Shown here in pieces: positions 1 to 8,314 of a DNA stretch of 57,450 nt. The translations under genes and the position numbers were made by a program. Position 1 is the stretch's first letter, and the number at the start of each line of letters is the position of its first letter. The notes under the pieces were generated by a model. That model ran no database searches, had not been told where the DNA came from, and was given only the letters and a program-made list of their open reading frames with translations. Origin of the DNA: Kluyvera sichuanensis (GTDB lineage Bacteria > Pseudomonadota > Gammaproteobacteria > Enterobacterales > Enterobacteriaceae); assembly GCF_014218705.1 (NCBI RefSeq), contig NZ_JABBJF010000031.1, forward strand, positions 1 through 57,450, read 5' to 3'.

Positions 1-93
1 CTGAAAATGCCGGCCTTTGAATGGGTTCATGTGCAGCTCCATCAGCAAAAGGGGATGATAAGTTTATCACCACCGACTATTTGCAACAGTGCC
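1..93 (-). mobile_element. IS26 end fragment (terminal repeat plus start of transposase gene)
   Basis: Read on the minus strand, the segment starts at base 93 with GGCACTGTTGCAAA, the 14-base IS26 terminal repeat, runs through the short IS26 leader and reaches the transposase start codon at 30-28. The first ten codons (MNPFKGRHFQ) follow down to base 1, where the window ends. IS26 is an IS6-family element that spreads resistance genes through cointegrates. The element points out of the window to the left and abuts Tn3-family sequence at base 94. The identification is by recall of the IS26 end; only 93 bases are visible, so a near-identical IS6-family variant cannot be excluded. Confidence 0.9.
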
Positions 94-593
94 CAGTCCA
101 CGCCTCAGAACTTGTGGGCTCGCTTTTAAAAAGTTCCCGTCCGTCAGGGCTGGCGCAGGCGATTATGGAGGTGGGACGGGTCAACAAGACGCTGTACCTC
201 CTCAACTACATTGATGATGAAGAATATCGTCGCAGGATACTGACTCAGCTTAACCGGGGAGAAGGCCGTCACGCCGTGGCAAGGGCGATCTGTTACGGCC
301 AACGTGGTGAGATTAGAAAACGTTACCGTGAGGGGCAGGAGGATCAACTGGGTGCGCTGGGGCTTGTCACTAACGCAGTTGTATTGTGGAACACGCTTTA
401 TATGCAGGAAGCGCTATCACATTTGCGCAGCGCTGGTGAGATCCCGGAAGACGAGCATATCTCACGCCTGTCGCCACTGATGTACGGTCATATCAACATG
501 CTGGGACATTATACGTTCACGCTGCCGGAAAATATTCTGAAGGGAGAGTTGAGGCCATTAAATTTCAATTCAAACAATGAATTATTGCCTTAA
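94..593 (+). pseudogene. Tn3-family transposase, C-terminal remnant truncated by IS26
   Basis: About 166 codons survive, equivalent to roughly the last sixth of a Tn3-family transposase (about 1000 residues). Family hallmarks are visible: QLNRGEGRHAVARAI, then RYREGQEDQLGALGL, then NAVVLWNTLYMQ and ISRLSPLMYGHINMLG. The final catalytic Glu of the DDE triad should lie in the RYREGQEDQLG stretch (family knowledge). The open frame starts at base 21, but its first 24 codons are read backwards through IS26, so the apparent 190-residue protein is a chimera. The stop codon falls inside the 38-base terminal repeat, as usual in this family. The N-terminal domains are missing, so it cannot act alone. 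Confidence 0.9.
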
Positions 594-626
594 CGTGGTT
601 TTTTACACGATTGAACCTCGAACCCC
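589..626. repeat. 38-bp terminal inverted repeat of a Tn3-family transposon
   Basis: The transposon end begins CTTAACGTG at 589 and finishes AACCCC at 626, exactly 38 bases. Tn3-family ends are typically 38 bp, start GGGG and carry an internal CACGTTAAG box; read inwards on the minus strand this one does both. The homology to arylsulfatase resumes at 627. Tn3-family insertion normally duplicates 5 bp, so bases 627-631 (TACTA) are the expected duplicated target; the partner copy lies outside the window. Confidence 0.85.
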
Positions 627-1394
627 TACTACGGCACGCGCGGCTGTCACTTCGACAACTATCCGAACGCCAAATATGCGGGTAGTTCACCGGCTCGCAC
701 CTCTTACGGCGACTGCATGGTGGAGATGAATGACGTCTTCGCTAACCTGTATAACGCGCTGGAGAAAAACGGCCAGCTGGAAAATACGCTGATTGTCTTT
801 ACCTCCGACAACGGCCCGGAAGCCGAAGTCCCACCGCATGGCCGTACGCCGTTCCGCGGTGCAAAAGGCTCAACCTGGGAAGGCGGTGTTCGCGTACCGA
901 CCTTCGTCTACTGGAAAGGGATGATCCAGCCGCGTAAATCGGACGGCATTGTCGATCTGGCGGATCTGTTCCCTACCGCGCTGGCACTGGCCGGGAAAGG
1001 CGGAGCCGAAGTCGCTAAGCTGGTGCCGACAACCACCTTTATCGATGGCGTCGACCAGTCTTCATTCTTCCTCGGTACCAACGGCCAATCTAACCGTAAA
1101 GCAGAGCATTACTTCCTGAACGGCCAGCTGTCCGCCGTACGTATGGATGAATTTAAATATCATCTGGTTATCCAGCAGCCGTATGCCTTTACCCAAAGCG
1201 GCTACCAGGGCGGTTTCTCCGGCGCCATCATGCAGACGGCCGGTACCGCGGTCTTTAATCTCTACACCGACCCGCAGGAAAGCGATGCTATCGGCGTGCG
1301 CCACATTCCAATGGGCGTGCCGCTGCAGACCGAAATTCATGACTATATGAAGATCCTGCAGAAGTATCCGCCGAAAGTACAAATTAAGCTGTAA
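627..1394 (+). pseudogene. aslA: Arylsulfatase AslA, C-terminal part, interrupted by a transposon
   Basis: The frame reads [14 protein letters not shown] from base 627, immediately after the transposon end, and continues for 255 codons with sulfatase features such as [15 protein letters not shown] and [16 protein letters not shown]. AslA in E. coli is about 550 residues and hydrolyses sulfate esters; the CxPSR active-site motif that is converted to formylglycine lies in the N-terminal half, which is absent here. An internal ATG at 717 could start a 225-residue product, but it would lack the active site. Its partner maturase aslB is the convergent neighbour, the same pairing as in E. coli. The gene is non-functional unless the other half is elsewhere. 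Confidence 0.88.
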
Positions 1395-1403
1395 GGTCAA
1401 CTC

Positions 1404-1432
1404 GCCCGCCTCCATCCGGGAGCGGGCTTTTT
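1404..1432 (+). terminator. Intrinsic terminator after aslA
   Basis: GCCCGC (1404-1409) pairs with GCGGGC (1422-1427), with a further CTCC/GGAG step inside, followed by five T residues. It lies between the convergent aslA remnant and aslB. Confidence 0.7.
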
Positions 1433-1438
1433 ATCACC

Positions 1439-2674
1439 CTACTGCTTTGCCCTCACCAGATGCACCTTCATGATGTCGCTCGCCGGACGGCCGTTCGCCA
1501 GCAGGTCGGCCATCGCTTTCAGGTAAGGCGGCAGATAGCCAAAATAGCGCTGGAACCCGGCGCAAAGATAGTTAAGCCCTGGTTCGCCGGATGCGGTCAG
1601 CATAAAGCGGTGCTTCGGGCAGCCTCCCCAGCAGGCTTTCAGCACGGCACACTCGCAGCACTGTGTTGGCAATGTGCTGTATTTCTCCTTGCCGAATTCA
1701 ACCTGTACCAACGAGTCCACCATGCTCGCGAAAGTCTCGTGATGCAGATTACCTCGGCGGTATTCCGGGTACACGTAGTGATCGCAGGCATAAACATCGC
1801 CGTTATGCTCTATTGCCAGCGAACGCCCGCAGGTCGGCTGATGGTGGCAAACCGCGCCGGGCGCACCGACAAAGCTTGCGAACGCCCATTCAATGTTCAT
1901 CACAAAAACGCGGCCGACATCGCGCTGACGCCAGCGGTCGAATACCGCAATCAGGAAGTCGCCATACGCTTCAGGACGAACGGACCACGGCGTGAGAGAA
2001 CCTTTCATCTCACCGGGGGCATGCAGCGATAGACCAGCCCGGGCGGCGGTATCGTCGGCAAGACGTTCAACCACCGGCAGAAACTGAATGAAGGTGACAC
2101 CTGCATCGCGCAAAAAGTCGTAAACCCGCTGCGGCTCGCACGCGCTCTGTCGATTCACGCAGGCCAGCACGTTGTACTCAACGCCGTGCTTTTGCAGCAG
2201 CTTCAGCGCGCGCATCACCAGCTTATGCGTGGGCCGCCCACCTTTCGTCACCCGGTAAAGATTGTGAATTTCCGCCGGGCCGTCCAGCGAAAGCCCAACC
2301 AGAAAATGGTGCTGAGCCAGAAACGCGCACCACTCGTCATCCAGCAGCACGCCGTTGGTCTGGAAGCTATTGCTAATCCGCCGCCCCGCGCCGTAAGTGT
2401 GCTGCAGCGCCACCGCGCGGCGATAGAAATCCAGCCCCAGCAGCGTAGGCTCTCCGCCCTGCCAGGTGAAGACGACTTCATCCTGAGGTTCGCTGGCCGC
2501 AATATAGTGGCGCACGTAGGCTTCAAGCGTGGCATCGTCCATATGCGTCGCGGGCTGGAGGGGATAAAGCGCGTGTTTTTCGAGATAGAAACAGTAGGTA
2601 CAGTTCAGGTTACACGCTGAACCGCTCGGTTTCGCCATCGCGTGAAACGCACGCGTCGGAACCTGTTGCAGCAT
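1439..2674 (-). CDS. aslB: Anaerobic sulfatase-maturating radical SAM enzyme AslB
   Basis: Radical S-adenosylmethionine enzyme of the anaerobic sulfatase-maturase class, which oxidises an active-site Cys or Ser of a sulfatase to formylglycine. The CxxxCxxC iron-sulfur motif is at residues 21-28, and a Cys-rich SPASM-type C-terminus is present (CGRSLAIEHNGDVYACDHY, then QCCECAVLKACWGGCPKHRF). A GTG at 2680 is in frame, but it overlaps the Shine-Dalgarno AAGGAG, which is spaced 5 nt from the ATG at 2674. That ATG gives 411 residues, the E. coli length. It faces the broken aslA; if aslA was its only client, the enzyme may now be idle. It lies downstream of the tRNA operon on the same strand. Confidence 0.93.
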   Translation of the reverse strand: MLQQVPTRAFHAMAKPSGSACNLNCTYCFYLEKHALYPLQPATHMDDATLEAYVRHYIAASEPQDEVVFTWQGGEPTLLGLDFYRRAVALQHTYGAGRRISNSFQTNGVLLDDEWCAFLAQHHFLVGLSLDGPAEIHNLYRVTKGGRPTHKLVMRALKLLQKHGVEYNVLACVNRQSACEPQRVYDFLRDAGVTFIQFLPVVERLADDTAARAGLSLHAPGEMKGSLTPWSVRPEAYGDFLIAVFDRWRQRDVGRVFVMNIEWAFASFVGAPGAVCHHQPTCGRSLAIEHNGDVYACDHYVYPEYRRGNLHHETFASMVDSLVQVEFGKEKYSTLPTQCCECAVLKACWGGCPKHRFMLTASGEPGLNYLCAGFQRYFGYLPPYLKAMADLLANGRPASDIMKVHLVRAKQ

Positions 2675-2789
2675 ATTCACTCCTTCCTGAGTAAAACGTC
2701 GTCCATTGTGGAAGGGGGAATAGTACAGCTACGTAGAAAGAAGAGAGCGGCGTTTATTGCGGCGGGGCGTGAGCAGGATTGCAGAAAAC

Positions 2790-2811
2790 AAAAAACCCCG
2801 CCGAAGCGGGG
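2790..2811 (-). terminator. Terminator of the argX tRNA operon
   Basis: On the minus strand CCCCGC-TTCG-GCGGGG is followed by six T residues, 9 bases beyond the 3' end of the promoter-distal tRNA-Pro copy. It separates the tRNA operon from aslB. Confidence 0.85.
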
Positions 2812-2819
2812 TTCAAAAT

Positions 2820-2896
2820 TGGTCGGCGAGAGAGGATTCGAACCTCCGACCCACTGGTCCCAAACCAGTTGCGCTACCAAGCTGCGCTACTCGCCG
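2820..2896 (-). tRNA. tRNA-Pro(UGG), second copy
   Basis: A 77-base cloverleaf with encoded CCA; the anticodon loop reads TTTGGGA with anticodon TGG. It starts CGGCGAGTAGCGCAGC, as in E. coli proM. As far as I can see it is identical to the copy at 2987-3063, so this is a recent or gene-converted tandem duplicate and the last tRNA of the operon. Confidence 0.95.
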
Positions 2897-2957
2897 AAAT
2901 ACTGCTTTTTGAATTATCGTTCAATTCGGTTTTTATTCATGACGTTAAGTCTTGAAT

Positions 2958-2978
2958 AAAAAACCCTGCTCTGCAGGG
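2958..2978 (-). terminator. Terminator-like hairpin between the two tRNA-Pro genes
   Basis: On the minus strand CCCTGC-AGA-GCAGGG is followed by TTTTTT. It lies after the first tRNA-Pro and before the second. If active it would lower expression of the distal copy; in the single-copy arrangement it would be the operon end. Confidence 0.65.
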
Positions 2979-2986
2979 TCTAAAAT

Positions 2987-3063
2987 TGGTCGGCGAGAGA
3001 GGATTCGAACCTCCGACCCACTGGTCCCAAACCAGTTGCGCTACCAAGCTGCGCTACTCGCCG
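2987..3063 (-). tRNA. proM: tRNA-Pro(UGG), first copy (proM)
   Basis: 77-base cloverleaf with encoded CCA and anticodon TGG, reading all four proline codons with wobble. It occupies the proM position of the E. coli argX-hisR-leuT-proM operon. Confidence 0.96.
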
Positions 3064-3107
3064 ATGTACTGCTTTTTGAATTATAAATTCAATTCATTAT
3101 AAAGTCG

Positions 3108-3193
3108 TGGTGCGAGGGGGGGGACTCGAACCCCCACATCCTAAGGACACTAACACCTGAAGCTAGCGCGTCTACCAATTCCGCCACCTTCGC
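3108..3193 (-). tRNA. leuT: tRNA-Leu(CAG) (leuT)
   Basis: Long-variable-arm class II tRNA of 86 bases with encoded CCA; it begins GCGAAGGTGGCGG and the anticodon in GCTTCAGGTG is CAG. Third gene of the tRNA operon. Confidence 0.96.
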
Positions 3194-3216
3194 AATTTCA
3201 CAACTCTATCAAATAA

Positions 3217-3293
3217 TGGGGTGGCTAATGGGATTCGAACCCACGACAACTGGAATCACAATCCAGGGCTCTACCAACTGAGCTATAGCCACC
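3217..3293 (-). tRNA. hisR: tRNA-His(GTG) (hisR)
   Basis: 77 bases including the encoded G-1 that histidyl-tRNA synthetase requires (GGTGGCTATAGC start) and discriminator C before CCA. The anticodon in GATTGTGATT is GTG. Second gene of the operon. Confidence 0.96.
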
Positions 3294-3349
3294 ACTGCAA
3301 ATCTCTTACGCGGTCTTTTAGAACCACCGCAGCTCCAGCACCGGGTAAA

Positions 3350-3426
<77 letters not shown>

Positions 3427-3447
3427 TTAGCGCCGTTGCGGGGTCGG

Positions 3448-3476
3448 ATAATACGGACTTCCTCCCCCGCTGTCTA
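3448..3476 (-). promoter_or_regulatory. Promoter of the argX-hisR-leuT-proM operon
   Basis: On the minus strand TAGACA (3476-3471) and TATTAT (3453-3448) are spaced exactly 17 bp and lie about 20 bases before argX. A GC-rich CCGACCCC follows the -10 box; such discriminators mark stringently controlled stable-RNA promoters. Confidence 0.7.
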
Positions 3477-3528
3477 GTGCCTTTTAAAAGAAAATTATCG
3501 TTTGCTCATGCTTTGCGCGTTTTGTCGC

Positions 3529-4914
3529 TTATTTCTGCAAATCTTGCACTTCCGCGCCCTGGCTCATGCCAAAAACCTTATAAACCAGCGTCACAAGGGC
3601 CAGGAAGATCACGCCAACAAACAGCGACATCCGGGTGTCATCGTTGAATCCCATACCGATCAGCACGCAAATCAGGAACGCCATGGTCAGATAGTTGGCC
3701 CACGGGAACATAATCGAACGGAACGGATGGCTGGCAATCGCTTCTTTATGTGCTCGACGGAAGCGCAGCTGGCTAATCAGAATCACAAACCACGGCACCA
3801 TGCCTGGCAGTACGCTTGCACTATAGACATAGACGAACACGCGCTGCGGGTTAGGAATGATGTAGTTCAGGCAGGAGCCAATCAGCAGGATAACAATCGA
3901 CACGCTAACGCCCGCCGCCGGAACACCGCTTTTGGTCACTTTCGCCATCGCCGACGGCAGCTGACGGTTTTTCGCCAGCGCGTAGAGCATACGGCCACAG
4001 CTGTACATGCCGCTGTTACAGCCGGAGAGCGCCGCCGTCAGCACCACGAAGTTGATAATACCCGCCGCCGCGGTGATACCGATTTTAGCGAAGGTCAGGA
4101 CAAATGGGCTGCCGTTGGTACCAATTTCATTCCACGGGAAGATGGTGACAATAACGAAAATCGCGCCCACGTAGAAAATCAGGATACGCCACAGCACTTT
4201 GCCTACCGCGCTGCGCAGGGTCACCTGCGGGTTTTTCGCTTCACCGGCGGTCATGCCGATAAGCTCAACGCCCTGATAGGATGCCACGACGATGCAGAGC
4301 GCCGTCAGGAAGCCTTTCCAGCCGCCGGCAAAGAAACCGCCGTGTTCTGTCAGGTTGCTAAAACCAATGGAGGTACCACCGTTGCCGAAGCCAAAGAAAA
4401 TGACGCCGAGGCCGATGACAATCATCACGATAATGGTCGTGACCTTAATCATCGCGAACCAGAACTCGATTTCACCGTACAGGCGCACCGCCGCCAGGTT
4501 TGCCAGCGCGACCAGCCCCACGGCAATCAGCGCCGGTATCCACTGCACCATATCCGGGAACCAGAACTGGACGTAAACCCCTATCGCGGTAATCTCCGAG
4601 ATCCCCACCGCCATCCACATAAACCAGTATGACCAGGCGGTGAGATAGCCGAAGAACGGGCTCATATAACGGTGCGCGTAGACGGCGAACGAACCGGTTA
4701 CCGGCTCGAGAAACAGCATTTCGCCCATCGAGCGCATAATGAAGAAGACAAATACCCCGGCCAGAATATAGGCCAGCAGCACCGACGGCCCGGCCCACTT
4801 CAGGGTGCTTGCCGCACCCATAAATAGGCCCACGCCGATGGTGCCCCCAAGGGCAATTAATTCGATATGACGGGCTTCCAGACCGCGCTGGAGCTCCGGT
4901 TTATTCTCTGCCAT
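3529..4914 (-). CDS. yifK: Amino acid permease YifK (threonine/serine-type APC transporter)
   Basis: Inner-membrane APC-family amino acid transporter, 461 residues as in E. coli, with about 12 membrane segments and the family N-terminus [20 protein letters not shown] near residue 10. E. coli YifK has been reported as a threonine/proton symporter (ThrP). The open frame extends to 5109, but the start at 4914 matches the E. coli N-terminus MAENKPELQ and has AGAGG upstream. It follows wecG after a 232-base gap holding a perfect 12-bp hairpin, so it probably has its own promoter. The region before the start is C/A rich, in keeping with the GcvB control known for yifK in Salmonella. Confidence 0.93.
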   Translation of the reverse strand: MAENKPELQRGLEARHIELIALGGTIGVGLFMGAASTLKWAGPSVLLAYILAGVFVFFIMRSMGEMLFLEPVTGSFAVYAHRYMSPFFGYLTAWSYWFMWMAVGISEITAIGVYVQFWFPDMVQWIPALIAVGLVALANLAAVRLYGEIEFWFAMIKVTTIIVMIVIGLGVIFFGFGNGGTSIGFSNLTEHGGFFAGGWKGFLTALCIVVASYQGVELIGMTAGEAKNPQVTLRSAVGKVLWRILIFYVGAIFVIVTIFPWNEIGTNGSPFVLTFAKIGITAAAGIINFVVLTAALSGCNSGMYSCGRMLYALAKNRQLPSAMAKVTKSGVPAAGVSVSIVILLIGSCLNYIIPNPQRVFVYVYSASVLPGMVPWFVILISQLRFRRAHKEAIASHPFRSIMFPWANYLTMAFLICVLIGMGFNDDTRMSLFVGVIFLALVTLVYKVFGMSQGAEVQDLQK

Positions 4915-4920
4915 AGATCC

Positions 4921-4940
4921 TCTTGTGTTTGCATTTGTCC
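4921..4940 (-). promoter_or_regulatory. C/A-rich translation initiation region of yifK, candidate GcvB target
   Basis: Just upstream of the yifK start the mRNA reads GGACAAATGCAAACACAAGA. C/A-rich stretches with ACA repeats around the start are the usual pairing sites for the R1 region of the small RNA GcvB, and yifK is an established GcvB target in Salmonella. The assignment rests on composition and position only. Confidence 0.45.
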
Positions 4941-5096
4941 GGTCGATGCCGGTTTTATTTTTTATAGAAAAATAGATGTCTGTCGGATACGGATACCGCC
5001 GTAGAAAATACGTAGATATCGTCAGGGCAGGCGAATGGTTTAACAATTTGGCTGAAATGGCAAATAGAAATGAGGAATAAAGTATCGGAGTTGTGA

Positions 5097-5125
5097 ATGC
5101 ATCACGCATATTCTGCGTGATGCAT
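5097..5125. repeat. Perfect 12-bp hairpin between wecG and yifK
   Basis: ATGCATCACGCA (5097-5108) and TGCGTGATGCAT (5114-5125) are perfect inverted repeats around a 5-base loop, about 20 bases after the wecG stop. No T-run follows on either strand, so it is not a classical terminator. It may stabilise the 3' end of the ECA transcript. Confidence 0.6.
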
Positions 5126-5146
5126 CACGGGTAACGCGCAGGAAAT

Positions 5147-5887
5147 TCAGAGATTATTGGTGTAGTGCCAGCGTAAATAGCGCAGCAGACGAAGCTGGCG
5201 TTTAATTCGGCTTGGTTGGGATAGCAGGCGGTAAAGCCACTCTAGCCCCAAGTTCTGCCACACCTTCGGCGCACGCTTCACGTGGCCGGTAAAGACATCA
5301 TAAGTGCCACCCACGCCCATATAGAGCGCGTCGGGGTAAACCTGCCGGCAATCGCGCATCAGGATTTCCTGCTTCGGTGATCCCATCGCCACGGTAACGA
5401 TTTTTGCCCCGCTCTCACGAATACGCTCGAACAGCGCCTGTCGCGCTTCCGGCGTAAAGTAGCCATCCTGGGTGCCGACCAGATTCACGTTCCACTGTTT
5501 GCGCAGCTTCTCCACCGTTTCCGCCATCACCTCAGGCTTACCACCCACGAGGAACACCGGCGTGCCCTCTGCCCCGGCGCGCGCCATCAGAGCTTCCCAA
5601 AGATCTGCTCCCGCTACGCGCGAAACGTTAGCTTCGGGATATTTCTTGCGGACAGAGCGCACCACGGAAATACCGTCGGCGTACTTAAATTCCGCCGCGT
5701 TAATCAGTTCCCGCACCTCGGCGTTATCTTCCAGCGTCAGCATCTTTTCAGCGTTAATCGCCACCAGCGTGCCCTGCTTCAGATTGCCGTCCGCGTACAG
5801 ATAGTCCAGCGCATGCTGCATGTTGCGCCAGCCGATAAGCTTCAGCCCACGCAGGGTATAAGTCGGCGCGGTTAATGAGTCAGCCAT
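5147..5887 (-). CDS. wecG: UDP-ManNAcA transferase WecG (ECA lipid II synthesis)
   Basis: Glycosyltransferase family 26 enzyme that adds N-acetylmannosaminuronic acid from UDP-ManNAcA to lipid I (undecaprenyl-PP-GlcNAc), giving ECA lipid II at the cytoplasmic face. The protein is 246 residues, as in E. coli, with family motifs [12 protein letters not shown] near residue 43 and VAMGSPKQE. An in-frame TTG at 5902 precedes it, but the ATG at 5887 has GAAGGA at proper spacing and matches the E. coli start region ([10 protein letters not shown]). It overlaps the 3' end of wzyE by 8 bases and is the last gene of the ECA operon. Confidence 0.94.
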   Translation of the reverse strand: MADSLTAPTYTLRGLKLIGWRNMQHALDYLYADGNLKQGTLVAINAEKMLTLEDNAEVRELINAAEFKYADGISVVRSVRKKYPEANVSRVAGADLWEALMARAGAEGTPVFLVGGKPEVMAETVEKLRKQWNVNLVGTQDGYFTPEARQALFERIRESGAKIVTVAMGSPKQEILMRDCRQVYPDALYMGVGGTYDVFTGHVKRAPKVWQNLGLEWLYRLLSQPSRIKRQLRLLRYLRWHYTNNL

Positions 5888-7238
5888 TTTGTCCTTCTCC
5901 AACGTGCGAGGGACGTTTTAGCCGCTGATGAATCAGCCCCGCGCTTTCAAACAACCAGTACAGCAGTTTTGCCACCAGCAAGCACACCCCAAAGATAACC
6001 ATGAAAAAGACGACGCGAGAGCCGAAGGAGTCCAGCCCTTCACGCGCCAGCACGATCATATTGAAGATCGCGCCAAAACAGAAACTGTGCAGAATCGCCG
6101 ATTTATAGCGGTTGGTTTCCCGATTGCCCAGCATATACAGCCAGTCGAACCATTTAATAATCAGACCCACCGCCACCGCGCCCAGTGGCACAAACCACAT
6201 ACCGCCCATCACCACCAGTGAACCGATAAGCGTCGGGGAGATAGCCAGCCCGGAATGGTTGTTCAGCACTTCCCAGGTAAAGTAGTTGGCGGTGTTCAGC
6301 ACGATGCTTGGCCGTGATGGCCACATCCAGCTTGGGATAAAGACGTAGAAGTCGCGCACCATCGGCGCCAGCCCCTGGAAGTCAATCTTGTCGTAGTTCT
6401 GTAGCAACAACGCCAGGTTTTCCCACGGCGAGAAGGTATCGCGCGTCAGATAGAGGAAGGTATAGAACGCTTCATCGCCGCTAACGTTCATGCCGTAGCG
6501 CTTCAGCGCCAGCCAGAACATGCCAACAATCCCCATCACCCCGGCCGCCACCAGCATCCACAGCGAAATCCAGCCGCGAATGATGCCGATAAACAGGAAG
6601 ATGGCGAAGGCGATAATAATGTTGGCGCGAGTACCGCCGACAATCGCGTAGGTCAGCAGGCCAAAGGCCGTCGTCGCGATCAAAAAGCCTATCCACCGCT
6701 TCCAGCTCGGATTGAGGAAATAGACCACCAGCATTGCCGGAATAAAGAAGTAGAAGAAGCGCTTAAGCGCCACGCCAGAGACTTCACTGGAGAAAATCTG
6801 GCTGTAGGAGCGCAGCTTAAACAGCAGAAAACCGTTATGCATGAAGAAGGTGCCGACCGTAAACAGCGCGATCACCATCAGCAAAATCCAGGTGATGTTC
6901 GTTTCAACGCGATTCATGGTAAACAACGGTCGCCGCGCAACGTTGGTCTGCGCAGGCCGCAGACGCGTTTTGTAGGTTACGTAGTAGACCGCATAGAAAC
7001 AGACCGAGATCAGCAACGTTTGCAGCAGCACGTCCGGCGGCGACACGCCGACGCCAAAGCGGAACACCAGCGTACAGGTCAGCGGGAAGCCAAAGAAGAA
7101 GGTCAGCAGGAACAGCAACGAGAAGAAAACGTTGAAGTTAAAGCGAACACGGCGAAACTCAAACCAGGTCAGGGTGCCAATAAACAACGTCGACAACAGC
7201 CAGACGGCAAGCAGCCCGGTAAACTGCATTTCGCTCAT
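5880..7238 (-). CDS. wzyE: ECA polymerase WzyE
   Basis: Polytopic inner-membrane polymerase joining ECA trisaccharide repeats (GlcNAc-ManNAcA-Fuc4NAc) on the periplasmic side. The protein is 452 residues and very hydrophobic, with about 11 membrane segments. The near-invariant stretches [19 protein letters not shown] and [20 protein letters not shown] are present. The open frame extends 13 codons further upstream, into wecF; I chose the ATG at 7238 (MSEMQFTGL) because it aligns with the E. coli start and forms an ATGA overlap with the wecF stop, which suggests translational coupling. Confidence 0.93.
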   Translation of the reverse strand: MSEMQFTGLLAVWLLSTLFIGTLTWFEFRRVRFNFNVFFSLLFLLTFFFGFPLTCTLVFRFGVGVSPPDVLLQTLLISVCFYAVYYVTYKTRLRPAQTNVARRPLFTMNRVETNITWILLMVIALFTVGTFFMHNGFLLFKLRSYSQIFSSEVSGVALKRFFYFFIPAMLVVYFLNPSWKRWIGFLIATTAFGLLTYAIVGGTRANIIIAFAIFLFIGIIRGWISLWMLVAAGVMGIVGMFWLALKRYGMNVSGDEAFYTFLYLTRDTFSPWENLALLLQNYDKIDFQGLAPMVRDFYVFIPSWMWPSRPSIVLNTANYFTWEVLNNHSGLAISPTLIGSLVVMGGMWFVPLGAVAVGLIIKWFDWLYMLGNRETNRYKSAILHSFCFGAIFNMIVLAREGLDSFGSRVVFFMVIFGVCLLVAKLLYWLFESAGLIHQRLKRPSHVGEGQNG

Positions 7239-8314
7239 ACCGCTTCCCCCGCCGCCAGTTGCAGCGCCCGATGCCACGGCGCCAGATAGTTAGGTTTGAA
7301 AAAGGCGATGGCGTTTTTATCCACCAGCGCCAGCTGACGCTGCGCTTCACGCACCACCGGGACGGTCAGCGCATCGTCGGTGAATAACACCGGAATATGC
7401 TGCTCGGCCATATCCTGCCAGAACGGGTTCTGCCGGTTGAGTACGCAGGGGATCCCCGCCTGAATCAGCAAACAGAGCGTGCCGATACCTTGCTGGCGCG
7501 CAAAAATAAAATAGCCCAAATCGCAGCGGCGCAACAGCGCAAGATAGGCGTCAAATTCCAGCTTTTCACGAAGAATCTGCACATTTTCGGCACTGAATAG
7601 CGACAGCGCGGCTTCGTTTACTTCCGCAATATAGGCCGCGTTGTTCGCCGGGTAGCCCATCGGCACAATGACGTTTACCGTATCGCCAAACTGCTGATGC
7701 ACGGCCTTCAATGCCGCAACATGTTCATTGCTACGATCGCCGGAGTTACCCACCAGTACCGTCAGCTTGCCGTCGCGCGGCGCGGCGTCTGCCAGACCGT
7801 TCAGCGAAGGGTCCATTCGCGTTGGGAAGTAAAGCAGCTCGCCGGGCACCTGCGGGTGACGGGCAGAAAAATAGCTGAGGTCGCCACGGGTTGCGAAGAC
7901 ACGGCCCACACGCCCCTGTGCCATGCGGCGCAGCGGATAAAACAGACGGAACTTCAGGCCGCGGGAGACTTCATACAGATCCGCCCCCCAGATATGCCAG
8001 CTCGCCTGCGATGGCTTCAGGCCGCCGCTGAGCAGCGCCAGCCAGATACCGGTATTAAACTGACCGTGGAAGAAAAAGCGCTGCTGCCGGTTGGCCTTCG
8101 CTTTTGCCACCACCGCCTTTGCCAGCGCGGATTTATCGTTATAGCGGTCTATCTCCAGCGAAGGAAATGCCTTCACCAGGCTCTCATCACCGCTTACCAC
8201 CATAAATTGACGGGCGTGCGCGGACTCTGCGGCCAGCTCATCGGCAAAAAACCGTAGCACCGTCTGGTTATGATGAGGGATATTCGATCCCAGGATATGT
8301 ATCAGTTCGGTCAT
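7235..8314 (-). CDS. wecF: Fuc4NAc transferase WecF
   Basis: Family 56 glycosyltransferase that transfers 4-acetamido-4,6-dideoxygalactose from dTDP-Fuc4NAc to lipid II, producing ECA lipid III. 359 residues, the usual length. Recognisable segments are [22 protein letters not shown] at the N-terminus and the central [10 protein letters not shown] motif. It overlaps both neighbours by ATGA: its start with the end of wzxE and its stop with the start of wzyE. A peripheral cytoplasmic-face enzyme is expected; no signal peptide or membrane segment is evident. Confidence 0.94.
   Translation of the reverse strand: MTELIHILGSNIPHHNQTVLRFFADELAAESAHARQFMVVSGDESLVKAFPSLEIDRYNDKSALAKAVVAKAKANRQQRFFFHGQFNTGIWLALLSGGLKPSQASWHIWGADLYEVSRGLKFRLFYPLRRMAQGRVGRVFATRGDLSYFSARHPQVPGELLYFPTRMDPSLNGLADAAPRDGKLTVLVGNSGDRSNEHVAALKAVHQQFGDTVNVIVPMGYPANNAAYIAEVNEAALSLFSAENVQILREKLEFDAYLALLRRCDLGYFIFARQQGIGTLCLLIQAGIPCVLNRQNPFWQDMAEQHIPVLFTDDALTVPVVREAQRQLALVDKNAIAFFKPNYLAPWHRALQLAAGEAV

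Noticed and set aside
81..109. Outward promoter formed by the TTGCAA -35 hexamer in the IS26 end
   Set aside because: The required -10 hexamer is absent; 17 bp downstream the sequence is CTCAGA.
3502..4632. A 376-codon plus-strand open frame opposite yifK
   Set aside because: Antisense to a highly conserved permease; composition rich in His, Arg, Gln and Asn typical of a reverse-strand shadow; no ribosome site.
7238..7277. Longer N-terminus for WzyE, and similar upstream extensions for YifK, TrxA, WecE and WecD
   Set aside because: The extra residues are read through the preceding gene or leader, are not hydrophobic or conserved, and lack ribosome sites; internal starts match E. coli proteins.
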